Below are positions 1 to 5,197 of a stretch of 7,388 nucleotides of DNA, one piece after another. The translations under genes and the position numbers were made by a program. The stretch's first letter is position 1; every line of letters starts with the position of its first letter. The stretch spans positions 1 through 7,388 of the forward strand of contig JAGLGH010000270.1 in NCBI GenBank assembly GCA_023144115.1, in the 5' to 3' direction. The stretch comes from Nanobdellota archaeon. GTDB lineage: Archaea > Nanobdellota > Nanobdellia > Woesearchaeales > JAGLGH01. The notes below the pieces were generated by a model that saw only the letters and a program-made list of their open reading frames with translations, ran no database searches and was not told the DNA's origin.

Positions 1-144
1 GCAGGCATTGAAGGTACAGTCAGGGAAATTAATATGTCTTGTTGTATCATCATTGATAATGATAAGACATATGTAACAGTACCTAATGTAAAGATATGGG
101 GTCAGCCTATTAAGAATTTTTCCAGATTAAAAAAAGCTCTTTAG
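1..144 (+). CDS. C-terminal end of an MscS-type mechanosensitive channel (partial)
   Basis: Only the last 47 codons are inside the window; the gene enters from the left in frame 1 and ends at TAG (142-144). The visible part reads as the beta-sandwich domain that follows the pore helix in MscS channels. It has a G-x-E-G-T-V-x-E-I strand (residues 2-10 of the fragment), a D-N turn (19-20), a V-P-N motif (27-29) matching the conserved 'iPN' of the family, and a closing I-K-N-F-S-R strand (37-42). The protein stops almost at once after this domain, so it appears to lack the C-terminal alpha/beta cytoplasmic domain of standard MscS. Family knowledge says such channels sit in the cytoplasmic membrane and release solutes during hypo-osmotic shock. 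The pore helix lies outside the window. A second, complete MscS relative is at 4282-5118. Confidence 0.68.
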   Translation, partial: AGIEGTVREINMSCCIIIDNDKTYVTVPNVKIWGQPIKNFSRLKKAL

Positions 145-174
145 CGAAGTAAACACAATATTAACCTCTCTTTT

Positions 175-217
175 ATCTTAGAAAGATTAGTTCTTCTGTA
201 ATATTTTGAGAATTCTT
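175..217 (+). terminator. Possible terminator of the MscS-type gene
   Basis: A small hairpin (ATCTT at 175-179, three-base loop, AAGAT at 183-187) is followed by several short T runs, ending in CTTTTT at 212-217. It lies between two convergent genes. Archaeal termination relies mainly on oligo-T tracts, so the T runs matter more than the weak stem. Support is weak. Confidence 0.22.
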
Positions 218-227
218 TTTAATTTTC

Positions 228-806
228 TTAACGCTCTTCAACAACCTTGTGATAGAAGTCGCTTAATTTTCTGCCAAAGCTATTGCTAAAATCAAAATCC
301 AAATTCCTTCTGTTTAATCCTCTTGACAATTGTTTAAGATTTCTAATATCAAAGTGTCTATTTCCCACCATTTGGCATGTTATTCTGCTTGGCACTCTTT
401 GACCATCAAGGGTATAAAGGGCTTTCACTTGCTTATATTCTTTTTCTTCTCTAAGATATACCTCTCCATCATCATTATCGTATATAAAATCATGCTCCAT
501 AAATCCCTCCAGATAGCTCTTACAAGAATCAATGTATTCTCTATTTGCTTCAGAAGTTGGGTTTCTTCGCCTATCTAACATGTGGGGTCGAAACAGAAGA
601 GCAAAGTTATCATCCCCATTATGTCTTCTTGTAATCAGTGCTGCTATCTCTTCTTGATTTTCATAATTACTACCATATTTTGCAATTCCAACCCTAGATT
701 CGTAAGGAGTTATTATTGTAAACCTTCCTGAAAGACTGGCTATAAATTCTACATCTTTTGATGCCTTTATTTTTTCATTCTCTTGCGTTTGTTTTCCTTT
801 TGTCAT
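228..806 (-). CDS. Hypothetical 192-residue soluble protein
   Basis: I do not recognise the family. The protein is charged and soluble, with no signal peptide or membrane segment. The first 20 residues are lysine/glutamate-rich and probably disordered. A folded part begins near residue 20 (V-E-F-I-A-S-L-S-G-R-F). Two arginine-rich stretches occur, around 73-82 (R-P-H-M-L-D-R-R-R) and 155-167 (R-N-L-K-Q-L-S-R-G-L-N-R-R), so nucleic-acid binding is possible but unproven. An acidic turn is at 108-116 (I-Y-D-N-D-D-G-E-V). There are two cysteines (C95, C144). The ATG start is supported by an AAAGGA Shine-Dalgarno-like site about nine bases upstream and by the frame at 808-1077 ending one base before the ATG. 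The two were therefore probably translated together, from a promoter near 1100-1107. Composition and codon use look coding throughout. Confidence 0.68.
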   Translation of the reverse strand: MTKGKQTQENEKIKASKDVEFIASLSGRFTIITPYESRVGIAKYGSNYENQEEIAALITRRHNGDDNFALLFRPHMLDRRRNPTSEANREYIDSCKSYLEGFMEHDFIYDNDDGEVYLREEKEYKQVKALYTLDGQRVPSRITCQMVGNRHFDIRNLKQLSRGLNRRNLDFDFSNSFGRKLSDFYHKVVEER

Positions 807-807
807 T

Positions 808-1077
808 TTAAAAAATCCTTTGGTATTTTCTTGCGTCTAGAGATCCCATTATCTTTCTAAGTTCTTTTTTTGCGGGCTTGCTAGGATAACCAGGATCTCC
901 TTTTAACATATCTTTAATATCTGAATTTCCGCAAAGCCCCACTTCTGTTTCATGCAGCAATCTAATTAATTCTTCAGCCTCTTTTTTCTGGGTTAAAGGA
1001 ATAGTCGTTAAATAATAATTAAGCAGTGTTACATTTACGAAATTAGTGCAGTGAAAAATGGCGTTATATTTTATTAC
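808..1077 (-). pseudogene. Coupled open frame without a start codon; probable gene remnant
   Basis: On the minus strand a frame stays open for 89 codons, from just after a TAA (1078-1080) to a TAA at 808-810, one base before the start of the 192-residue gene. Its translation looks like real protein: a helical leucine/tyrosine-rich segment (V-T-L-L-N-Y-Y-L), a K-K-E-A-E-E-L-I-R-L-L-H-E helix, and a basic tail rich in Pro/Lys (P-S-K-P-A-K-K-E-L-R-K-I). However, no ATG, GTG or TTG lies in its first 40 or so codons. The first candidates are a TTG and a GTG near the middle and an ATG after them. It may have lost its 5' end by deletion or frameshift, use an unusual start, or begin at one of the internal starts as a 40-50 residue peptide. 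I do not recognise the family. Confidence 0.45.
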
Positions 1078-1092
1078 TTAGGATGGTAATAG

Positions 1093-1224
1093 CATTGCTT
1101 ATATAAACCATTGCTGTTGAAATTAATCAACAGGATAGAAAAATATATAAATAAAGCATTAGCGTCAGAAATAGCGAAAAAATCAGGGATTCCAAGACCT
1201 TCAATTTATGATGTTTTAAAATAA
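1093..1224 (+). pseudogene. Remnant of a TrmB-like winged-helix DNA-binding domain
   Basis: This plus-strand frame is closed by TAA/TAG at 1087-1092 and by TAA at 1222-1224. Bases 1156-1221 encode A-L-A-S-E-I-A-K-K-S-G-I-P-R-P-S-I-Y-D-V-L-K. That matches the helix-turn-recognition helix of TrmB-family regulators, whose usual form is 'SEIAkkSGiPrpkvYevLkrLeekGlv'. The frame stops where the wing (R-L-E-x-K-G-L) should begin, and the residues before 1156 only loosely resemble the first helix of the domain. There is no ATG; only TTG codons at 1111 and 1117 could start it. A degraded fragment of a once larger regulator is the simplest reading. A functional 37-residue peptide is less likely. The intact relative at 5198-5947 has a different recognition-helix sequence, so this is not a recent copy of it. 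Confidence 0.5.
1100..1107 (-). promoter_or_regulatory. TATA box for the 1077-228 transcript
   Basis: On the minus strand this is TTTATATA inside GGTTTATATAAG, a very good archaeal TATA match. A start about 25 bases downstream would fall near 1079, at the edge of the startless frame that ends at 808. A working promoter here would explain expression of the 192-residue gene even if the leading frame is a remnant. The element is nearly symmetric (TTATATAA), so it could also serve the plus strand. Confidence 0.45.
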
Positions 1225-1252
1225 GCCGTCATATAGAATTAGCAAAATCCCC

Positions 1253-1870
1253 TCATTTCTTTTTAACATCTGCTTTAATCATTTTTACAATTTCTGGAAA
1301 TTCAGAGATTTTAAAGTGTCCATTTTTATTTTTATAAATTATGATATTTGTATTTTTTAGTTTCTTTCTGAATTTTTCGGCATGAGAAACAGGAACAACA
1401 TCATCATCTTTTGAAAACATTAAGTATAAATTTTTGGAATTTTTCTCAAGTAAGGATAAATCAGATTTGAGCTTGAATCCTCCTGCAATATATTTTCTTC
1501 CAGATCCATCAAAAGCTGTACCAATTAAATAAGTTGAAAGTATTTTTTTAGGAAACTTATTTTCAGACAAATATTTTGCAAGAAAAATTCCACCTAAAGA
1601 AGAACCAATTAATAGGAGGTTATTTTTCAATTGAGTAAAATGTCTTTCAAAATGGATTTTCCATTCTTCGTATTTAGCATTATCTTGCAAAGGCATACGA
1701 GGTTTGATGATTTCAAAATTTTGACCTAAATTATTCTTCAAGAATTCATCCCTCCAACTAATTTTTTTCTCAATTGAAATCTTTCTATTTTTTAAATAAT
1801 GCAAATAGTCTTTCTTGCTTTTGAAAGTCATTCCACCATGAATAACAAATAACTGAATCTTCTTTTCCAT
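1253..1870 (-). CDS. Small alpha/beta-fold serine hydrolase (RBBP9/YdeN-like)
   Basis: The 205-residue product has the layout of compact serine hydrolases of the RBBP9/YdeN type. Strand 1 (I-Q-L-F-V-I, 5-10) is followed by H11-G12-G13. The nucleophile elbow is G-S-S-L-G-G (89-94), with S91 as predicted nucleophile. The acid is probably D156 in S-K-D-D-D-V-V-P (153-160), and the histidine is H185 in N-G-H-F. All triad members are in the expected order and spacing, so it should be active. Substrates are unpredictable; esterase, lipase or peptidase roles are all known for the fold. An insert at 18-45 is lysine-rich and lengthens the loop after strand 1. There is no signal peptide, so it is cytosolic. 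The ATG at 1870 is needed to keep strand 1. No clear Shine-Dalgarno precedes it, and a TATA-like TTTAAATA at 1877-1884 is too close to be its own promoter. It is divergent from the RHH/ATP-grasp operon and is not part of it. Confidence 0.8.
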   Translation of the reverse strand: MEKKIQLFVIHGGMTFKSKKDYLHYLKNRKISIEKKISWRDEFLKNNLGQNFEIIKPRMPLQDNAKYEEWKIHFERHFTQLKNNLLLIGSSLGGIFLAKYLSENKFPKKILSTYLIGTAFDGSGRKYIAGGFKLKSDLSLLEKNSKNLYLMFSKDDDVVPVSHAEKFRKKLKNTNIIIYKNKNGHFKISEFPEIVKMIKADVKKK

Positions 1871-2055
1871 AATGTTTATTTAAAAATGATAAACTTTATT
1901 AATGTTTCTTTAAGGAAAACTACCCTTCTTAACTTTCTGTCTCCTGAGAATTAGTCCGAAGCATTATGGGATTCTGTTCTGTCAAAAGAGCCAACTGTCA
2001 CATTAAGAATAAATATTCATCATTAAAAAATATCTCCTCTCTTTGCCCTCCTCAG

Positions 2056-2090
2056 GAGTAGTAAATACTCGCAAAATTTAAATACTACTC
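2056..2090. repeat. Inverted repeat around the promoter; candidate operator
   Basis: GAGTAGTA (2056-2063) and TACTACTC (2083-2090) form a perfect 8-base inverted repeat. A third half-site, TACTC, lies at 2066-2070. The cores are GAGTA at 2056, TACTC at 2066 and TACTC at 2086, so they are offset by 10 and 20 bases, which places them on one face of the helix. The right arm overlaps the last two bases of the TATA box (2077-2084), and the other sites flank the BRE, so a bound protein would block TBP/TFB. RHH proteins commonly bind such short spaced half-sites and repress their own operons, and the first gene downstream encodes one. An overlapping CTCCT-C-AGGAG palindrome is at 2048-2058. The rest of 1871-2110 is AT-rich and shows no gene. 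Confidence 0.5.
2071..2084 (+). promoter_or_regulatory. BRE/TATA promoter of the RHH and ATP-grasp operon
   Basis: GCAAAA (2071-2076) fits an archaeal TFB-recognition element and is directly followed by TTTAAATA (2077-2084). The centre of the box is about 30 bases before the ATG at 2111, so the transcript would be leaderless or nearly so. No Shine-Dalgarno site precedes that ATG, which agrees. Confidence 0.6.
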
Positions 2091-2110
2091 ATGCTTTACA
2101 TCATTTTATA

Positions 2111-2248
2111 ATGAAGGTTCAGACTACAATTACAGTAAATGGAGATACAATTTTAAAGATTAGAGAGACTGTTAGAGAAGGCTCTTTTCGTAATAAATCA
2201 CATTTCTTTGGATATGCAGCTAAGAAGTTCTTTGAGGATTCTGATTAA
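2111..2248 (+). CDS. Small ribbon-helix-helix (CopG/Arc-type) DNA-binding protein
   Basis: The product is 45 residues long. The N-terminal strand V-Q-T-T-I-T-V (3-9) has the alternating pattern of the RHH beta ribbon that enters the major groove. It is followed by helix 1 (about 12-23, D-T-I-L-K-I-R-E-T-V-R-E), a turn with G-S-F-R-N-K-S-H (24-31) that matches the conserved helix-2 N-cap 'kfrNkSh' of the family, and helix 2 (31-42, ending A-A-K-K-F-F-E). Such proteins dimerise to make the DNA-binding ribbon and are often repressors or antitoxins. Its TAA is one base before the ATG of the ATP-grasp gene, so the two are translationally coupled. No toxin-like gene is adjacent. An inverted repeat over its own promoter suggests autorepression. 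The gene is short, but the frame, strand pattern and promoter spacing all agree. Confidence 0.8.
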   Translation: MKVQTTITVNGDTILKIRETVREGSFRNKSHFFGYAAKKFFEDSD

Positions 2249-2249
2249 A

Positions 2250-3464
2250 ATGTCTATCAAAAAAGTAGTTGTTACATATGATTTTAGTGATGAACCATAT
2301 AGAGAATTTATGAAAAGATCTGATAATTCAGGATTAGATTTTGTTCATTATGACAATATTGGTGCAAATCATTATGATCAAATGTTGTTTTCACAATTAG
2401 CTTTAAACAGAATCCAGGTAATATCAATCAGTTATAATGCAGGGGATACTATTGATAATAAATTGCTTGAAATTAGTACTGAATTGGAATCTGCTGATTT
2501 GATTTTTCACGATTCTCCAAGAGTTGCTTATAATGTAGAGGATGAAGCAATTAGAGAAGGATTACAAAAATCTGTGGAAACATTAGTTCAATCAAGATTC
2601 TTGGATAAAAGCAGTTTTCTAAAAAGAGATTCAAGTTTTGCAAGTAAAGAAGAAGCAAAAAAAATAATTGAAGCAACAGACATTCCTATGCCCAAATCTT
2701 GGAGTGTTGATGAATATTTTACTTCAGAAAGAACATTGCCTGTGATATTAAAGGCAAATTGGTCAAGTTGTGGTAAAGGTATTTTTTATTTTGATAGACC
2801 TGAACAAATGGATATTTTTTGGGATATGGATTTATATCAAGATGTCGGTGTTTGGACATTATCAAAACCAAAGAAAGAAAATTATCTTGTTCAGGATTTT
2901 ATTGAAACTCCAAGCAATCATTTTACTCATTACAGGGTGTTTGCTACAGGAGATGGAAATATTCTTGGAGCAGTATTATCTGTTTCAGGAAATAGAAAAG
3001 ATCAAATGGAAGTTGATAGCAGACCTGGTCCTTATATGGGCGGTAATATCTATAATTGTGTTGATAGTCCAACATACTTGGGATGTAAAAAAGTAATCTC
3101 TAATCATGCACAAGGTGGTAGTCAAATTGCATTTGATGCAAATGGTAAATCAAAACCATTAACAGATAATGATAGAGAAGTGCTAATTGCACATGGATAT
3201 GCTCCAGAAGATATTACCTTGAACCCAAGATTAAAACAATTAGCTAATGGCGTTGCAAAACTATTTTCACAACATGGTATTGTATATGCAGGTCAAGATT
3301 GGATGCAAGATAAAAATGGCAATTTCTATTTTATTGAATTAAATGAAGTTCCAGGGATGGAGATTTTTAATACCCTTTATAACAAAGATCAAGGCGATGA
3401 TAAAACTGCAATGGAAATTGGGACAAGAAAACTTGCAGAAGCATTAGCTAATTATCAAAAATAA
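2250..3464 (+). CDS. ATP-grasp ligase, RimK-like, substrate unknown
   Basis: The product is 404 residues with an ATP-grasp fold after an N-terminal pre-ATP-grasp domain (about 1-145). Visible ATP-grasp elements are K168 in V-I-L-K-A-N, a glycine loop S-S-C-G-K-G (172-177), the hinge V-Q-D-F-I-E (214-219), R229 in Y-R-V-F, N285 followed by G289-G290, D350 in G-Q-D-W-M, and the metal ligands E363 and N365 in I-E-L-N-E-V-P-G (362-369). These enzymes join a carboxylate to an amine through an acyl-phosphate with ATP and Mg2+. The order R...N...GG...D...E-x-N resembles RimK-type ligases, but the substrate cannot be read. About 40 residues lie between the expected strands near 245-285, including C270, C279 and H286. 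An in-frame ATG at 2208 would overlap the RHH gene. The start at 2250 is preferred because it is one base after the RHH stop, has GAGG at 2234-2237, and begins just before strand 1 (K-V-V-V-T-Y). Confidence 0.85.
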   Translation: MSIKKVVVTYDFSDEPYREFMKRSDNSGLDFVHYDNIGANHYDQMLFSQLALNRIQVISISYNAGDTIDNKLLEISTELESADLIFHDSPRVAYNVEDEAIREGLQKSVETLVQSRFLDKSSFLKRDSSFASKEEAKKIIEATDIPMPKSWSVDEYFTSERTLPVILKANWSSCGKGIFYFDRPEQMDIFWDMDLYQDVGVWTLSKPKKENYLVQDFIETPSNHFTHYRVFATGDGNILGAVLSVSGNRKDQMEVDSRPGPYMGGNIYNCVDSPTYLGCKKVISNHAQGGSQIAFDANGKSKPLTDNDREVLIAHGYAPEDITLNPRLKQLANGVAKLFSQHGIVYAGQDWMQDKNGNFYFIELNEVPGMEIFNTLYNKDQGDDKTAMEIGTRKLAEALANYQK

Positions 3465-3514
3465 AGTGTCTTTCTCGAAGAGCAAGTGTAGATTAGTGCA
3501 ATATATAGATAAAA

Positions 3515-3522
3515 TTATATAC
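3515..3522 (+). promoter_or_regulatory. Possible TATA box for the HhH-GPD glycosylase gene
   Basis: TTATATAC is the best TATA-like element in the 106-base gap after the ATP-grasp gene and would give a leader of roughly 25 bases. A weaker AATTTAAAA at 3532-3540 would give a near-leaderless transcript instead. The gap holds no other feature I can support. Confidence 0.3.
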
Positions 3523-3570
3523 TTTCTAAACAATTTAAAACATAAAAAGCCTTTGGATAGTTTGTAAAAG

Positions 3571-4263
3571 ATGAATGAACTAAAACAAATCTACAATAAA
3601 CTTCTCAAAGCCTATGGGCTGCAAGGGTGGTGGCCTTTGGTTGGGCATGATGGCTGCAATCCAACAAAGACTGGTTCTGTAAATGGATATCATCCTGGAG
3701 ATTACAGCTTTCCTAAGGATGTTGGACAGAGGTTTGAGATCTGCGTTGGGGCAATTCTTACTCAGAATACTGGCTGGCCTCAGGTTGAGAAAGCGCTTGT
3801 TAATCTAGATAAGGTTTGCGGGATTAGTCCAAATGAACTATTGGATATTGAGGAGGATAAATTAAAACAGGCAATCAAGCCAGCAGGATATTTTAATCAG
3901 AAAGCAAGAAAGCTGAAGCAGTTTGCTGAGTTTTATCTGGAGCTGGATGGAAGGATACCCTTAAGGGATGAACTTTTGGGTGTGTGGGGTATTGGTCCTG
4001 AGACTGCTGATTCAATACTGCTTTATGCATTCAGTGTGCCTTCATTTGTTGTTGATGCTTATACAAAGAGGGTATTATTAGGCTTGGGCTTGATAGGAGA
4101 TGATGCAGGGTATGATGATATTAAAGATTTGTTTGAATCACATATTGATAAGGATTTTAAGATTTATCAGGAGTATCATGCATTGCTTGTTGAGCATGCT
4201 AAGAGGTTTTATTCTAAGAAGCCTTATGGTGTAACTGATTTTTTGGCAGGTTTAAGCAAATGA
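3571..4263 (+). CDS. HhH-GPD DNA glycosylase, endonuclease III-related (MagIII-like), no Fe-S cluster
   Basis: The 230-residue product is an endonuclease III-superfamily base-excision glycosylase. F-E-I-C-V-G-A-I-L-T-Q-N-T (55-67) is the conserved helix with the Q-N-T signature. The helix-hairpin-helix is L-G-V-W-G-I-G-P-E-T-A-D (136-147), and V-V-D-A-Y-T-K-R (160-167) carries the catalytic D162. E144 stands where the lyase lysine of endonuclease III (GVGRKTA) would be, which predicts a monofunctional glycosylase. The C-terminal four-cysteine Fe-S loop is absent; cysteines occur only at 29, 58 and 83. This matches the endonuclease III-related group that contains MagIII, a 3-methyladenine glycosylase, so an alkylated purine is the likeliest substrate; this is an inference. 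W20-W21 and the H-P-G-D segment (41-44) near the N terminus resemble the substrate-side region of that group. The gene is less AT-rich, with more CTG and CAG codons, than the ATP-grasp gene. It is convergent with the MscS gene. Confidence 0.87.
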   Translation: MNELKQIYNKLLKAYGLQGWWPLVGHDGCNPTKTGSVNGYHPGDYSFPKDVGQRFEICVGAILTQNTGWPQVEKALVNLDKVCGISPNELLDIEEDKLKQAIKPAGYFNQKARKLKQFAEFYLELDGRIPLRDELLGVWGIGPETADSILLYAFSVPSFVVDAYTKRVLLGLGLIGDDAGYDDIKDLFESHIDKDFKIYQEYHALLVEHAKRFYSKKPYGVTDFLAGLSK

Positions 4264-4281
4264 AAAGAAATATTTAATTCT

Positions 4282-5118
4282 TTATCTAACAACCTGAATA
4301 TGGGGATAAGCAATATTAACATCTTTGGTTTTATTTATATTGGTTATTATCTCATTATGAATATTGCTTAATGTCTCGATCCTTTTAGAGGGTCTGACTT
4401 TATAACGTACTTTTACATGAATCCCAGAATCTTGTTGAAATACCCTAATATATGGGGCATCTTTTTGGTCTTTAAGTTCAGGATCTAAGAAATTTAATCC
4501 TGCTTTCAGGCAGATTTCTTTGGATTTCTCTAAATCGCTTTCATATGTTATAAGAGTTATTACTTCATCTAATATAAAGTCATCCTGCATTGTATAATTA
4601 ATTATTTTTTGTTCAAATAGGATTGAGTTTGGTATAAGAATCACTCTTCCTGAAGATTCCTCAGATGCTATTGTGCCCCCTACTTCCCTTAAGTAAATAT
4701 GGGTCAGTGATATCTCAGAAACATCTCCTATTGTATCTCCTATCAGTATTCTGTCTCCAATCTCAAATGGTCTTTTTGTTACAACCATTACCCAGGCAGC
4801 AATGCCTGTTATAGGTCTTTGCAGTGCCCAACCCAATGCTGCTGAGAATAATCCTGCCCATACAGCCAGTCCTGTCCAAGACTGATAATATGAAGAAAAA
4901 GCAATCAATATCAATCCTATGAGAAGAATTATTTTTAATATTTTTGAGAAAATGACTACATTTGATTTTTGTTTTCTTGATTTTACTTTTTTTAGCAGAC
5001 CTTTTTTTATCAAAGATATAATAAAACTTATAATCAGAAAAATGATTATAACTATAATGATTGTTCTTATTAAAGATATATATTTTCCAAATCCATTAAT
5101 TAGTGATAATAATTCCAT
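4282..5118 (-). CDS. MscS-family small-conductance mechanosensitive channel
   Basis: The 278-residue product is a compact MscS channel. TM1 is about 14-37, TM2 about 57-78, and the pore-lining TM3 about 83-112, with the Ala/Gly packing pattern A-A-L-G-W-A-L-Q and the following G-I-A-A-W-V-M. A basic linker (38-51, K-K-G-L-L-K-K-V-K-S-R-K-Q-K) separates TM1 and TM2. The beta domain follows, with R-P-F-E-I-G-D-R-I (116-124), G-D-V-S-E-I (131-136) and I-P-N-S (162-165), and then the alpha/beta cytoplasmic domain to the end. The family gates on membrane tension and vents solutes under hypo-osmotic stress. The loop between the second and third beta strands (about 145-158, E-V-G-G-T-I-A-S-E-E-S-S-G-R) is longer than in the textbook MscS. 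The ATG lies close to the expected start of a transcript from the box at 5144-5151. It sits 79 bases after the TrmB gene but has its own promoter. Confidence 0.9.
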   Translation of the reverse strand: MELLSLINGFGKYISLIRTIIIVIIIFLIISFIISLIKKGLLKKVKSRKQKSNVVIFSKILKIILLIGLILIAFSSYYQSWTGLAVWAGLFSAALGWALQRPITGIAAWVMVVTKRPFEIGDRILIGDTIGDVSEISLTHIYLREVGGTIASEESSGRVILIPNSILFEQKIINYTMQDDFILDEVITLITYESDLEKSKEICLKAGLNFLDPELKDQKDAPYIRVFQQDSGIHVKVRYKVRPSKRIETLSNIHNEIITNINKTKDVNIAYPHIQVVR

Positions 5119-5143
5119 CCTGTAATGAAATAAATTGGAATGG

Positions 5144-5151
5144 TATTTAAA
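5144..5151 (-). promoter_or_regulatory. TATA box of the MscS gene
   Basis: TTTAAATA on the minus strand, centred about 30 bases before the ATG at 5118. That predicts a start within a few bases of the ATG. It shows that the channel gene can be transcribed apart from the TrmB gene upstream. Confidence 0.55.
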
Positions 5152-5170
5152 TGTGTGTTTATTTTGTTAT

Positions 5171-5177
5171 AAAAAAG
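5171..5177 (-). terminator. Oligo-T terminator after the TrmB-family gene
   Basis: On the minus strand CTTTTTT follows the TrmB stop by about 20 bases and precedes the MscS promoter. Archaeal RNA polymerase ends at such T tracts without needing a hairpin. Confidence 0.4.
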
Positions 5178-5197
5178 AAGAGGGGTATTTTTTAGAA

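Noticed and set aside
330..578. Plus-strand open frame opposite the 192-residue gene
   Set aside because: Hydrophobic, Ser/Ile/Phe-rich translation typical of the reverse complement of an AT-rich charged protein; no promoter or binding site.
1877..1884. TTTAAATA on the minus strand as the promoter of the serine hydrolase
   Set aside because: It is only 7-14 bases from the ATG, so transcription would begin inside the gene and lose the first beta strand.
2016..2026. ATGATGA on the minus strand as a possible C box of a C/D guide RNA
   Set aside because: No CTGA D box was found at a suitable distance.
1941..2058. CTCCTGAG (1941-1948) and CTCAGGAG (2051-2058) as a long-range inverted repeat
   Set aside because: Only eight bases with no extension on either side; could easily be chance, and no mobile-element gene lies between them.
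1966..2061. 31-codon plus-strand frame starting with ATG in the hydrolase/RHH intergenic region
   Set aside because: No ribosome-binding site, no protein-like pattern, and it ends inside the candidate operator; likely chance.
2208..2249. In-frame upstream ATG for the ATP-grasp gene
   Set aside because: It would lie inside the RHH gene and add 14 residues before the first beta strand; the start at 2250 fits coupling and fold better.
2770..3096. Second-frame ORF within the ATP-grasp gene
   Set aside because: Fully covered by clear ATP-grasp motifs in the other frame; an AT-rich shadow.
4919..5125. Plus-strand frame opposite the MscS N terminus
   Set aside because: Antisense of transmembrane coding sequence, with no initiation signals of its own.
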